Positions 43,665-53,820 of a stretch of DNA of 64,000 nucleotides are shown in pieces. Source of the DNA: Microbacterium sp. zg-Y818 (GTDB taxonomy: Bacteria > Actinomycetota > Actinomycetes > Actinomycetales > Microbacteriaceae). How positions within the stretch are numbered: position 1 is the stretch's first letter; each line of letters starts with the position of its first letter. The notes under the pieces were generated by a model. It saw only the letters and a list, made by a program, of their open reading frames with translations. It did not search any database and had not been told where the DNA came from. The stretch spans positions 2,480,001 through 2,544,000 of the forward strand of contig NZ_CP126741.1 of NCBI RefSeq assembly GCF_030246905.1, written 5' to 3'. A program made the position numbers and the translations under genes.

Positions 43665-44462
43665 CTAGGAGCGCCGGGAGCGCAGCGCCCGCAGCGCCAT
43701 CTGAACGGCGATGAAGGCGAGGAAGACGGCGAACAGGATGTTCGCGGTGAAGGGATCCAGCAGGGTCGCGATCCATGCTCCGAGCGCCGTCGTCGTGCAG
43801 GCGGCGACCCCCACCAGCGCCGCGGCGACGAGGTCGACATTGCCTCGGCGGACGTTGCCGATCGTTCCCGACAGCGCGGTGGGGATCATCATCAGCAGCG
43901 ACGTGCCCTTGGCGATCAGGTCGCTGGTGCCGAAGAGCAGCATGAGCGCCGGGACGACCACGACTCCCCCGCCGACACCCAGAAGGCCGGCCAGGATGCC
44001 GGTGATGAAGCCGAGCGCCACGAGTCCGAGGCCGGACGCCCAGGTCAGCACCAGCTCGGCATCGCGGGAGGGCACCACGATGAACAGCGACACGATGACG
44101 GCGACGAGGAACACGACGAAACCCCAGCGGAGGGCGTTCTGGTTGACACGGGCCAGCAGCCACGAACCCAGCTGTGCGCCGATGACGGCGGCGCCCGCCA
44201 GGATCAACGCCGGGACCCAGGCCACCGAGCCGTTCACCGCGTAGGAGATGACCCCCACCGTCGCCGTCGGAACGATCGCGGCCAGCGACGTGCCGGCCGC
44301 GAGCCGCTGGTCGAAGTGCAGCAGCAGCACCAGCAGCGGCACGATGACTGTGCCGCCGCCCACGCCGAAGAGGCCCGAGAGCAGCCCGGCCGCGAGGCCG
44401 ACGCCGAGGCAGCTGAGGATGAAGCGGGGGGTGCGCCGAACGGGCGCTGCAGAATCGGTCAT
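43665..44462 (-). CDS. TSUP-family (TauE/SafE) permease
   Basis: A 265-residue membrane protein with eight or so helices and the duplicated TSUP glycine motif: AGLLSGLFGVGGGTVIVPLL in the first half and AGLLGVGGGVVVVPALMLLF in the second. Members export sulfite, sulfoacetate or other sulfur anions, or take up organic anions. The substrate cannot be told. The ATG at 44462 lies two bases after the stop of the DUF2510 gene; a TTG two codons upstream would overlap it. Confidence 0.9.
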   Translation of the reverse strand: MTDSAAPVRRTPRFILSCLGVGLAAGLLSGLFGVGGGTVIVPLLVLLLHFDQRLAAGTSLAAIVPTATVGVISYAVNGSVAWVPALILAGAAVIGAQLGSWLLARVNQNALRWGFVVFLVAVIVSLFIVVPSRDAELVLTWASGLGLVALGFITGILAGLLGVGGGVVVVPALMLLFGTSDLIAKGTSLLMMIPTALSGTIGNVRRGNVDLVAAALVGVAACTTTALGAWIATLLDPFTANILFAVFLAFIAVQMALRALRSRRS

Positions 44463-44464
44463 CG

Positions 44465-45322
44465 TCAATACACGTCGTCGATGGCCCAGCCACCGTCCGC
44501 CCGCACCAGGGTGTACTCGTAGGGCGACGCCACAGGTTCCGGATCGGCCAGCGGCTCGCCGGTCTCATCGGTCAGGGTGAGGAAGCTCTCCGTCGTGTAC
44601 ACGGTGATGACCCCGTCCGCCTGTTCGACCGAGTCCACCTGGATCTCGTACTCATCGGTCGCGGCGCCGAACCGCTCGGCCTCGGCCTCGAACGCGGCGC
44701 AGTCGGGAAGCTCGAGCGCCTCGCGGAACGATTCGGTCGTGGTGCGGAAGTACAGCTCGCAGTCCGCGTCGCTCCACGCTTCGTCGTACGCCTCCACGAC
44801 CTCGACCGCCACGCGCTCCGCTTCGCCGCCGCTGCTCGCGCCGCCGGCGGTGAGCGCACCGATCACCCGCGGGATGAAGACCGCGGCGAGCACGATGAGG
44901 CCGATAACGACGACCCCCACCACGACGAAGACGATCCACAGCCGCGACCTCCGGGGAGGCTCTGCAGCCGGCGTGTGCCCGGGATAGCCAGCAGGGGCGC
45001 CACTGGCGCCGGACGCCGGGCCTGCGGGGAATCCGCCGGGGTACCCGCCGACGGCTGCGTCCGTCGCGCCGCCGCCGGGGTAGCCGGGGGTGGTCGGCAT
45101 GGTGCCGGCGGGCGCGATACCCGCGGCCGCCGCTGCGGCGGGGTCGAGGCCGGCCAACGCCTCAGCCGCCGAAGGAACAGCAGGCGGCCCCGAGACGCTT
45201 GCCTCGACCGCCGAAGCAGTCGCCTGCGGCGCGGGCTGCACGTGCTGCGTCCACGCCACACCGTCCCACCACCGCTGCGTCCCGCTGCCGTCGTCGTACC
45301 AGCCGGGAGGCGTTGTGCTCAT
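44465..45322 (-). CDS. DUF2510 membrane-anchored protein
   Basis: A 285-residue actinobacterial envelope protein. The DUF2510 zipper PPGWYDDGSGTQRWWDG comes first, then a 90-residue linker rich in Gly, Pro and Ala. One transmembrane helix follows (LWIVFVVVGVVVIGLIVLAAVFI, about 132-154). An extracellular domain of about 125 residues starts VAVEVVEAYDEAWSDADCELYF and resembles DUF4878/NTF2-like lumazine folds. AGGGGA lies five bases before the ATG. Its function is unknown. Confidence 0.85.
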   Translation of the reverse strand: MSTTPPGWYDDGSGTQRWWDGVAWTQHVQPAPQATASAVEASVSGPPAVPSAAEALAGLDPAAAAAAGIAPAGTMPTTPGYPGGGATDAAVGGYPGGFPAGPASGASGAPAGYPGHTPAAEPPRRSRLWIVFVVVGVVVIGLIVLAAVFIPRVIGALTAGGASSGGEAERVAVEVVEAYDEAWSDADCELYFRTTTESFREALELPDCAAFEAEAERFGAATDEYEIQVDSVEQADGVITVYTTESFLTLTDETGEPLADPEPVASPYEYTLVRADGGWAIDDVY

Positions 45323-45401
45323 GACGTTCCCCTCGCTCGTGCGGCGACCGTGCCGCGCCGCGCCCGTCAGCCTATCCGGCGCCGCAGCGCCGTCCTGGCG
45401 C

Positions 45402-46443
<1,042 letters not shown>

Positions 46444-46580
46444 GCAGGCACCGTAAGCCGGACAAGCGGATGCGAGCGAGAGGTTGCGCATGGCCCCGGC
46501 GCGACGTAAGGGTAAGCTGGAACAGCTCCCCGCTGGTCGGGTCGAATGCCAGTACTGGCCGGAACTGAGGAAGTGGCGTT

Positions 46581-46931
46581 TTGGGTACGCTTTATTACGG
46601 CGGCGAATCGACGCCTGTGCACATCGAGGATCGGGCTCTGGCCCACCTCAAGGTCGTCATCGCGACCAAGCTCCGCCGCGGCGAGAGCTTCACGGTCTCG
46701 TGGCGGCACCCCGACGATCAGCCCCGCGGGCGAAGCACCGTCTGGATCCACCCCTCGATTCCGTTGCGGTTCGTCTTCGATGACCCGGAGCCGGCGCAGC
46801 TGAGCCGCACGTGGGTCGAAGAGCTGGCCAGCAGCGCAAACTCGTCAGGGGGCATCCTGCTGATCTCCGAGCACTTCGACACCGAGGCGCTGGATGTGGT
46901 CGCCGACGGCCAGGAGTCACCCGCTCGCTGA
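46581..46931 (+). CDS. DUF7882-family protein
   Basis: A 116-residue protein of a family frequent in Microbacteriaceae, often mislabelled ATP-dependent DNA ligase. The pattern is GTLYYGG, HIEDRALAHLKVVIATKLRRGESF, then WRHPDD, RSTVWIHPSIPLRFVF and WVEELASSANSSGGI. It has no ligase lysine motif. The start is a TTG after AGGAAG. A possible promoter is TTGCGC (46484-46489), 17 bases, TAAGGG (46507-46512). Function unknown; a small beta-rich cytoplasmic protein is likely. Confidence 0.75.
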   Translation: MGTLYYGGESTPVHIEDRALAHLKVVIATKLRRGESFTVSWRHPDDQPRGRSTVWIHPSIPLRFVFDDPEPAQLSRTWVEELASSANSSGGILLISEHFDTEALDVVADGQESPAR

Positions 46932-47007
46932 CCTGACGTCAGGGCCCTGCTCCGCCGGGACCTGCCGACGGCACGACGGCTGCCCGGAAGGCGTCACCTC
47001 GGCGTGC

Positions 47008-47985
47008 TCAGGACGCGGTCCGCACGGCACGGCGCATCGGCCACTCGAACAGCCACCGCACCACCGGGATGCGGTCCCGAGCGACGGTGAGGACGACCCC
47101 GACCGCCAACGCGGCGACCATCGTGAGCGTGGCCGAGATCCACAGCGAGCCGTCGTCAGTGGCGGCGAGCAGCCACGAGTCCAGCGCCAGGATCACGGGG
47201 TAGTGAGAGACGTAGAAGACGATGGAATTGCGGCCTACGAATTCCAGCGGGCGCGCCCAGCGCCGGGTTGCCGTCGAGGGAAGCCCGAGCGCGATCGCCG
47301 CGATCAGCCCGACCGTGCCCCAGGCGAACAACGCCTCGTACCGCTCCACCGTGCCGGTGGCCGACAGCACCGCCGTCGCGGCCGCCAGCAACAACCCGAC
47401 GGCAACGATCGCCACTCGCGTCCGCAGCCCGATGCGCAGCCTCTCCTCCGCCTGCGCCCACCACCAACCGGCGAAGAAGAACGCCATCAGGAATGCGAAA
47501 CGGGCGAGGCGATAGTCGTCGGGAAGGAACATGGAGGCGACGAGGATGACGGCGGATGCCCCCAGCGGAGGCACCGAGAACCGGTGCAACACCCACGCGA
47601 TGACGTAGAAGGCGAAGAGGAACCAGAGATACCAGAGGTACGTCGGCGGATACACCACGACATTGAGCAGTATCCTCGCCGAGAGCTCCCCCGCGATGGC
47701 CAAGACGATGAGCGACCAGACGAGGTAGGGCCAGAGGATGCCGCGGGCCTTGCCGACGAAGTAGTCGCGCGCCGGGCGACGGAACGATCGCGGCAGGAGC
47801 ATGCCGGAAAGGAACATGAGCAGCGGCATGCGAAACGGCGCGAAGACCGCGTCGACGGCGGCGAGAGCGCGCGGGGCACCCACGCCGAGGGTCTCGGGGA
47901 TCTCGATGCTGTGATGAAGCACGACCAGCAGGATCGCGGTGCCCCGCGTGAGGTCCATCCACCGCAATCGACCCTGTGCCCCCAT
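47008..47985 (-). CDS. Acyltransferase 3 family membrane protein
   Basis: A 325-residue multi-pass protein of the acyltransferase 3 (OafA/NodX/WcjE-like) family, with about ten hydrophobic segments. WMDLTRGTAILLVVLHHS carries the conserved R and H of helix 1-2, and FRMPLLMFLSGMLL follows. These enzymes acetylate or succinylate extracellular polysaccharides from acyl-CoA. The ATG lies six bases after TAACGT, and a MerR-type palindrome sits just upstream, so the neighbouring MerR regulator probably controls it. Confidence 0.86.
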   Translation of the reverse strand: MGAQGRLRWMDLTRGTAILLVVLHHSIEIPETLGVGAPRALAAVDAVFAPFRMPLLMFLSGMLLPRSFRRPARDYFVGKARGILWPYLVWSLIVLAIAGELSARILLNVVVYPPTYLWYLWFLFAFYVIAWVLHRFSVPPLGASAVILVASMFLPDDYRLARFAFLMAFFFAGWWWAQAEERLRIGLRTRVAIVAVGLLLAAATAVLSATGTVERYEALFAWGTVGLIAAIALGLPSTATRRWARPLEFVGRNSIVFYVSHYPVILALDSWLLAATDDGSLWISATLTMVAALAVGVVLTVARDRIPVVRWLFEWPMRRAVRTAS

Positions 47986-47991
47986 GGGGTC

Positions 47992-48024
47992 ACGTTAGCG
48001 CAACTCTTCCGTAACGTAAGAGTT
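47992..48024 (-). promoter_or_regulatory. Leaderless promoter with a MerR-type operator
   Basis: AACTCTT-C-CGT-A-ACG-T-AAGAGTT at 48002-48024 is a 23-base palindrome with one mismatched pair. On the minus strand it is followed by TAACGT (47997-47992), then six bases and the acyltransferase ATG. The palindrome thus covers the zone between -35 and -10, exactly where MerR activators bind. It lies between merR and the acyltransferase gene. Confidence 0.65.
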
Positions 48025-48037
48025 ATTCAGCCCGTCT

Positions 48038-48424
48038 TTACAAGGCCTTGAGCCGCTCGACGAACTCGTGCGCCGCGGCAAGATGGCGGCTGAGTCTTTC
48101 GCGACGCTCCATCGCGCCCTCGCGGATCTTCTCCAGCCTCGCCCTCATGGTGGCATCCGCAGGGTCGGCCGCGAGCGCGTCGACCACGCTGAGAAGGTCT
48201 GCCATTTCCTCGAGGGTGTAACCCAGCGGCTTCATCCTGCGGATGAGCAGCAGCCTCGCCTCGTCAGCGGCCGTGTACAGGCGGAAGCCCCCCTCGGTCC
48301 GCCCCGTGGGACGGAACAGGCCGACCTCGTCGTAATGACGGATGGTGCGGTGGGACATCTCGGTGCGCTCCGCGAGTTCGCCGATCCGCATCATGGGCCG
48401 GCCGTCGCGCGCGGGGATTGACAT
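48038..48424 (-). CDS. MerR-family transcriptional regulator
   Basis: A 128-residue MerR regulator. The winged helix reads MRIGELAERTEMSHRTIRHY followed by DEVGLFRP and GGFRLY. A dimerisation helix covers about 75-120 (TMRARLEKIREGAMERRERL). There is no metal-binding cysteine set, so it is of the small-molecule or unknown-ligand class. The ATG at 48424 follows GGGAGAG. It lies 52 bases upstream of the acyltransferase on the same strand, with a palindrome in that gap. Confidence 0.87.
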   Translation of the reverse strand: MSIPARDGRPMMRIGELAERTEMSHRTIRHYDEVGLFRPTGRTEGGFRLYTAADEARLLLIRRMKPLGYTLEEMADLLSVVDALAADPADATMRARLEKIREGAMERRERLSRHLAAAHEFVERLKAL

Positions 48425-48467
48425 GGGTTCACTCTCCCACAGCACGCCGACACGCCGCGTCGCCGCG

Positions 48468-49700
48468 TCAGGTGCCGGATCCGCGATCGCGCCGGATCGC
48501 AGCGCCCAGCGCGGCCGCTTGGATCGAGATGGCCGTGATCTCGGCGACGACTTCACCGAGGACAGCCCCGATCGCGCCTCCGAGCGCCGCGAAGACGCAG
48601 ATGGCCGGCACCCCGACGACGGCCGCTGCGGTCGCCGAGACGGTCAGCGTGTGGATGCGGCCGTATCGGACCAGGCCGAGCGGTCCGGTGGCCCGCGAGA
48701 CGCAGACCAGCGCGAGCACGCCGCCGGAGACCACCGCGAGCAGGGGGTCGATGTCGACGGTGCCGCTGAAGAGCACGGTGCTCACCCAGGGTGCGAGCAG
48801 GGCGAAGCCGGCCCCGGCGACCACACCCATGCCGGTGTTGACGAGGATCGCGCGCTGGATCCGGTGCCGGCGCTCGGCCGCGGACGACGCCGACCCCACC
48901 CAGTTCTGCATGGCATTGGGCAGCGCGAGAAGCACGGTCAGCGCCATGCGCATGAGTCGGTCGGCTGCGGCGAAGACCGCAAGGGCCGACGGCGCGAAAG
49001 CGGCGACGAGGGTGACCGGCAAGGCCATGTACAGGGCCGCGACGGATCGCCCGCCCATGGCTGCCCACTGCGACCGGATGGAGCGAAGGTCCTCACGAAG
49101 GGTGAAGGTCACCCGCCCCTCCCGCTCATCCCGTGCCAGCGAGAGGGCCGCAACCGGGCCGTACAGCACGGCCAAGAGATAGCCGACCGGCACCACCCAG
49201 ATGGGCGCCCCGTTCGCCACGGCGATGGCGGCCACCGTGACCATCAGGGCCCGCGGGATGGCATCGGAGGTCAGGATCCGCAGCGGCCGCCCGACGCCGG
49301 TGAAATACCAGCTGCAGGACAGCCCCGCGGCGGCGCTGGCGAAGGCCATGAGCACGGTAGTGGTCTCGTGCTCCGACCCCGTCGCCTGCGTCAGCGCGAC
49401 GGCCAGCACGATGGCCACGGGCGCCAGCACGATCAACGCCATCGCTCGCGTGCGCAGTGACTGCAGCAGCGTCGCCCACCGGACGCCCGGCGCCTCAGCG
49501 GCGACGCGCTGCGGGCCGGTCAGCGGCCAGCCGAGTTCCACGATCACGCACACGAGCGACCCGATGGAGATGCCCAGTGCATACGCTTCCCACCCACCGG
49601 CACCTGCAGAGGCGGTGATCGCGGGCACCGCCACCAGCGGCGTGACCGCGCTCAGTGCCGGTACGAGCAGAAATGCCGACAGATACAGCAGGCGTCGCAC
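48468..49700 (-). CDS. Polysaccharide flippase-like membrane protein (MOP family)
   Basis: A 410-residue protein with about twelve hydrophobic segments, resembling O-antigen and teichoic-acid flippases of the MOP superfamily. It shows a duplicated pattern: a first half starting YLSAFLLVPALSAVTPLVAVPA, and a middle RSQWAAMGGRSVAALYMALPVTL where the second repeat begins. The GTG follows GGGGGGAC. No glycosyltransferase lies beside it, so its lipid-linked substrate is unknown. The acyltransferase, merR and beta-helix genes around it suggest cell-surface glycan work. Confidence 0.72.
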   Translation of the reverse strand: MRRLLYLSAFLLVPALSAVTPLVAVPAITASAGAGGWEAYALGISIGSLVCVIVELGWPLTGPQRVAAEAPGVRWATLLQSLRTRAMALIVLAPVAIVLAVALTQATGSEHETTTVLMAFASAAAGLSCSWYFTGVGRPLRILTSDAIPRALMVTVAAIAVANGAPIWVVPVGYLLAVLYGPVAALSLARDEREGRVTFTLREDLRSIRSQWAAMGGRSVAALYMALPVTLVAAFAPSALAVFAAADRLMRMALTVLLALPNAMQNWVGSASSAAERRHRIQRAILVNTGMGVVAGAGFALLAPWVSTVLFSGTVDIDPLLAVVSGGVLALVCVSRATGPLGLVRYGRIHTLTVSATAAAVVGVPAICVFAALGGAIGAVLGEVVAEITAISIQAAALGAAIRRDRGSGT

Positions 49701-49821
49701 GAGAGTCCCCCCTTGACGCGATCGCGCCGTGTCCCCAGAACCGAGCCCGCCACCCCCGGCAGTTCGGTCGGGCCAGTCTGGCAGATGCGGGCGTGCTGTC
49801 CAATCGCCGCTCCGAGCCGGG

Positions 49822-51351
49822 CTACCGCGCGCCGTTGCCGTCCACGACGGCGCCTGCCGGCGCTTCCACCTCGGTCACCACTCCGCGGATGACGTTGTCG
49901 GTGATCCGGCCGGAGGCCTTCTCCGCCGTGACACCGGCTCGCGCATCGGCGCCGCGCAGCTCGTTGCGGTCCACGACATAGTCCGACGCGCCGCCGATCG
50001 CCACCCCCGCCCCGGTGAAACCCGACAGACGGTTGTCGGTGACGCGCAACCCGCGCACCGCGCCCGCTGTGGCGACTCCGTTCTCGACTGCGCCGCCCTC
50101 GATCGCGCCGGTGTTTCCGTCCACCGTGATGTCGGTGGGGATCTGGTCGCCGGCGCCCTGGACGGTGACGAAGGCACGGGCCGACGCCCCCTCGGCGACC
50201 ACGAGGGAGTTACCCGTGACCAGTGCGCGCTGCACTCCTCCATAGATCATGATCGGACCCCGCTGGGGGTCGTAGTTCTGACCTTGGCGATCAGAATCGG
50301 TGCGGGTGAAGATGACGGTGTTGCCGCTGACGACGCTGTCGTCCGACTGCAGAATGACGGCGATCCCCCACCACGTGGCATCCGCCACGGTGTTGCCGGT
50401 GATGGTGGTGTGCGCGACGTTCTCGCTGACGATCGACCGTCGGAAGGTGCCGTAGACCACGTTGTCCGAAATGGTGACCATCGACGCGGAGTGCGGGGCG
50501 TCGGTGGCGTTTTCGAGCGTGATGCTCTCGGTGTGGATGCCGACGCGGGCGTCCGTCCCCGGCTTGGCGTTGACGATGTTGCCGGTGACCGTCGCCTGTG
50601 CACCCCACACGACGATGCCGTCGCCGCGGTCCTCCCCGATGTTCTCCCCCGAGTCGGGCCCTCCCCCCACGCCCACGATGTCCTTGACACGGTTGTCGGC
50701 GATGATGATGTCGTGGTATTCGCCGCCATAGCGCACGGCGATGCCGTTCTGGAAGGACTCCAGATGGTTGCCGATGATGCGCACATCGGATGCCTTGATC
50801 TCGATGCCGTAGTTGCGGTCACCGTCGGCCGTGCCCAGTTCGTTGGGGTTCGTGAGGGTCACCCCGGTGATCTGCACGTTGTCACCCACGACGCTCAGGG
50901 CGGCCGACTGGGCGATGCCCCCGGTCCACCGCAGCTCTCCCCCGCCACGCACGATCGTGCGCTCCGGGATCTCGATCGTGCCGTCCAACTGGATCACGCT
51001 GCCGGCGGGCACTTCGATCACCCGCACCCCCTCGGCGGGCAGGCTCGCGATGAAAGCGCGCACCCCGTCGGTCGAGACGGTCTGGCCCGTCGGGTCGATG
51101 CCCGGTCCCGCCATGACCGCCGACGTGCCCGCGGGCACCGTCGAGGTGATGAGCGGGACGAGCGTCGTCTGCGTCGGAGCCGGACCGCTCTGAACCGTGA
51201 CCGCGAGAGGCGCGACCACCCAGATCAGCGCAGCCACCGCGGCGAGCGCGGCCAGCACCACCCCTGCGATCCCCGCCCGGCTCAGCCGCCGAGGCGGTTT
51301 GCGCCGGTCGCGGGCGGAAGTGCGGGCGTCTGATTCCCCAATCGAGTCCAC
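49822..51351 (-). CDS. Membrane-anchored right-handed beta-helix protein
   Basis: A 509-residue protein. A basic cytoplasmic start is followed by one membrane helix (about residues 27-50). The extracellular part, from residue 110 on, is a series of PbH1 repeats, seen as recurring (V/I)xGNxV(x) units: VTGNIVNA, ISDNVVYG, ITGNTVAD, VSGNTVIF, VTGNSLVV, VTDNRLSG, ITDNVIRG. This is the fold of pectate lyases and alginate epimerases. The catalytic residues of those enzymes are not obvious. It may bind or modify a polysaccharide on the cell surface. A GTG start is used; the upstream site is weak. Confidence 0.83.
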   Translation of the reverse strand: MDSIGESDARTSARDRRKPPRRLSRAGIAGVVLAALAAVAALIWVVAPLAVTVQSGPAPTQTTLVPLITSTVPAGTSAVMAGPGIDPTGQTVSTDGVRAFIASLPAEGVRVIEVPAGSVIQLDGTIEIPERTIVRGGGELRWTGGIAQSAALSVVGDNVQITGVTLTNPNELGTADGDRNYGIEIKASDVRIIGNHLESFQNGIAVRYGGEYHDIIIADNRVKDIVGVGGGPDSGENIGEDRGDGIVVWGAQATVTGNIVNAKPGTDARVGIHTESITLENATDAPHSASMVTISDNVVYGTFRRSIVSENVAHTTITGNTVADATWWGIAVILQSDDSVVSGNTVIFTRTDSDRQGQNYDPQRGPIMIYGGVQRALVTGNSLVVAEGASARAFVTVQGAGDQIPTDITVDGNTGAIEGGAVENGVATAGAVRGLRVTDNRLSGFTGAGVAIGGASDYVVDRNELRGADARAGVTAEKASGRITDNVIRGVVTEVEAPAGAVVDGNGAR

Positions 51352-51404
51352 ACCGCCATGCTAGAGGGCCACCGCAAGCCCCCTCGGATGGAACGCTCCG
51401 GTTG

Positions 51405-52265
51405 CTACAGCAGGTCGTTGAGCCCGAGCGGCAACTCGGCAGCCAGCTCGCGGGCGAGGAACCCGAGTCCCAGGCGCTCGGTCAGCCGATCGCCGGCGCG
51501 CGCGTGTGCGGCCGATCCCCAGACCGCCGCCCTCTCCAACCCCGTCCCGCGCGCGACGAAGCCGGTGACCGCACCGGCCAGCACGTCGCCGCTGCCCGAC
51601 GTCGCCAGGCCCGGCCCCCCGCCCTCGATCCGCCAGGACGCGCCGTCGGGCGCGGCGACGACGTCGTAGCACGTCACCACGGCGAGGTAGCGGCGGGCGA
51701 CGTGTGCGACCGCAGCAGCCAGATCGTCGCCGAAGTCGTCGGCGTCCTCGCCGAGCAGAATCGCCAGCTCCTCGCGATTGGGAGTGAGCAGCAGCTCTTC
51801 CGGCAGCCGCGCGCGGTCGACGTCGGGCAGCACCCCGAGTGCGTAGGCGTCCAGCACGAGACGCGCCGGCTCCGCGTCACCGATGGCAAGGAGCGTGTCG
51901 CGCGTCTCGTCGGCGTCGTCGAAGCCGGGGCCGACCAGCACGGCATCCGCCGCGGCGATCTTCTGCCGCGCCGGACCGTCGAAGGGCTCGGATGCCTTTT
52001 CGGGCAGGGCGTAGATGCCGGCCTCGGGCAGCACCGTGCCGACTTGGGCGTCGATGGAGCCCGGCACGAAGACGCTGAGCCTGCCTGCTCCGACACGCAG
52101 CGCGGCTTCACCCGCCAGCATGATGCCCCCGGGGGTGCGACGAGAGCCCCCGACCACGATGACGTCGCCGCGGGACTTCTTGTCGGCGCCCGGGTCGGGA
52201 AGTCCCCACGCCGACAGCAGTTCGCGGGTGACCGGCTCCGGGGTGGTGTCGCGCGTTTCGGTCAT
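51405..52265 (-). CDS. nnrD: ADP/ATP-dependent (S)-NAD(P)H-hydrate dehydratase
   Basis: A 286-residue stand-alone NAD(P)HX dehydratase (CARKD type). GDVIVVGGSRRTPGGIML is the first nucleotide-contact segment, LLTPNREELAILLGE follows, and the phosphate-binding motif GSGDVLAGAVTGF is intact. It repairs hydrated NADH and NADPH. The NnrE epimerase half is not fused. Its ATG overlaps the phosphatase stop by four bases. Confidence 0.93.
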   Translation of the reverse strand: MTETRDTTPEPVTRELLSAWGLPDPGADKKSRGDVIVVGGSRRTPGGIMLAGEAALRVGAGRLSVFVPGSIDAQVGTVLPEAGIYALPEKASEPFDGPARQKIAAADAVLVGPGFDDADETRDTLLAIGDAEPARLVLDAYALGVLPDVDRARLPEELLLTPNREELAILLGEDADDFGDDLAAAVAHVARRYLAVVTCYDVVAAPDGASWRIEGGGPGLATSGSGDVLAGAVTGFVARGTGLERAAVWGSAAHARAGDRLTERLGLGFLARELAAELPLGLNDLL

Positions 52266-53014
52266 GCTCGCTCGCCCCCTGGAGCGTCTGCGGGTTCGGG
52301 ATCGCCGATGTCGGGCGTTCCGGGATGCACGGTGACCGTCGCGCCCTCTTCGCGCAGGTGGCTGACGTCGGAGAAGAGCGGCATCTGCCAGTCATCGACT
52401 GCGAATTCCAGCCGGGTCACCGAGGCGTTGAGCACCGGGTTGCCCGACGCGAATTCCAGGATCTCCTGCTCCTGCATGCGGCGCAGCAATGACGTGATGA
52501 GGGTGACCACCGCATCGTGGGCGACGATGAGCGCGGACTCCTGCGGCGTGACCAGCAGGTCGCCGAGGAGGGACCGAAGCCGAAGGGCGACGTCGGCCCA
52601 CGATTCGCCGCCCGGGGGGCGGTGGTAGAACTTGCCGAGGTGGCGTCGGCGCTCTGCCTCTTCGGGGTGCAGCCTGGCCACCCCGCGGGTGGTGAGCAGG
52701 TCCAGGATGCCGAGCTCCCGATCCCGCAGCCTCTCATCGACGACGACGGGCGCCGGATCGTCGCCGAGCGCGATCGCCAGCGTCTGACGGGCGCGCAGGT
52801 ACGGCGAGACCCAGAACGTCTCGATCGCAGCGCGGTGCTCCATCAGCCATTCGCCCAGCGCCTCCGCCTGCTGCTCACCGGTCGGCGACAGCGGCACGTC
52901 GGAGTCGCGGATGTCGATCGGTATGCGCTCGAGGCCCTCGCGCTCAGCGCGCGTCGCCGCGACGTTTCCCACGCTCTCGCCGTGTCGGACGAGCCACAGA
53001 GTCTTCACTGGCAT
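52262..53014 (-). CDS. Histidine phosphatase (phosphoglycerate-mutase-like)
   Basis: A 250-residue histidine phosphatase. The RHG motif is LVRHGESVGN with catalytic H11, and the second active-site histidine is in LIVAHDAVV. GGESWADVALRLRS is typical of broad-specificity bacterial members. It hydrolyses an unknown phosphoester in the cytoplasm. The tight overlap with nnrD suggests one transcript. Confidence 0.92.
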   Translation of the reverse strand: MPVKTLWLVRHGESVGNVAATRAEREGLERIPIDIRDSDVPLSPTGEQQAEALGEWLMEHRAAIETFWVSPYLRARQTLAIALGDDPAPVVVDERLRDRELGILDLLTTRGVARLHPEEAERRRHLGKFYHRPPGGESWADVALRLRSLLGDLLVTPQESALIVAHDAVVTLITSLLRRMQEQEILEFASGNPVLNASVTRLEFAVDDWQMPLFSDVSHLREEGATVTVHPGTPDIGDPEPADAPGGERA

Positions 53015-53099
53015 CCGCCCACACTAGGAGCACCGGCCGGGGTGCACATCGGGGTTGCGCCGACCTCACTTGTGGGCAAGTCGGCGCAACCCCGCGCGA

Positions 53100-53627
53100 C
53101 TACTCGGCGGCCGTGGGGGCAGGCGCCTGGGCCTGCGCGCCACCGCTCAGGTCGTGCACAAGCTCACGCTCGTCCGCCTCCGACAGCGAGGTCTGCATGA
53201 GGGTGCCGTGGAAGGGGGCCAGCGCGGCGGCGAACTTGTCGGCCGTCAGCTTCGTCGCGTAGATCACGACGGCCGACTTGCCGGACGAGACCGCCGATTG
53301 CACGCGGCGACGGAACTCCGAGTCCATGCCGGCCTTGTCGAGACCTGCGAACAAGGCTCCGACGAGCCCGCCGAGGACGAGTCCGCCGACCGGAACGAAG
53401 AAGAGGATGCCGATGAGGGTGCCGAACAACGCCCCGCCGAGAGCCCCGAACCCGATGTTCGCGAGGCCGCCCGGATACTCGACGCTCGTCTTGCCCTCGC
53501 TGTTCACCTTGACCAGCGCCAGGCCGGCCAGTTGCACCACCATGTCGTCCTGCAACTGCTGCACCGTGTTGTACGCCGCTTCGGCGTCGGGCTCGGAGTC
53601 GAAGGCGATGACGATCAGATCAGCCAT
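53100..53627 (-). CDS. DUF1269-family membrane protein
   Basis: A 175-residue protein. The first 65 residues resemble a stress-type alpha/beta fold (MADLIVIAFDSEPDAEAAYN). Two glycine-rich membrane segments follow (FGALGGALFGTLIGILFF and VGGLVLGGLVGALFAGL). A hydrophilic C-terminal part ends in an Ala/Pro/Gln tail. This is the pattern of DUF1269. Function unknown. Confidence 0.85.
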   Translation of the reverse strand: MADLIVIAFDSEPDAEAAYNTVQQLQDDMVVQLAGLALVKVNSEGKTSVEYPGGLANIGFGALGGALFGTLIGILFFVPVGGLVLGGLVGALFAGLDKAGMDSEFRRRVQSAVSSGKSAVVIYATKLTADKFAAALAPFHGTLMQTSLSEADERELVHDLSGGAQAQAPAPTAAE

Positions 53628-53820
53628 GGAATTGCCCACTTTACGATCAGGCTGCCCGCAACGCACCGTGACGGGCAGCGTTCGGGATGCACCACCGGGA
53701 CTCGCATGATGCACACTGTGCCGCTGACGCTACTGCCGCGATCAGGGTGCGACAAGGGGGCCTGTCGCGCGGGCCGCGAGGGGAGGAGCATGGCCCCACG
53801 ACGATGACAGGAGGACCCTC

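Noticed and set aside
46581..46931. ATP-dependent DNA ligase, a label often given to this family
   Set aside because: 116 residues with no KxDG nucleotidyl-transfer motif; it fits DUF7882.
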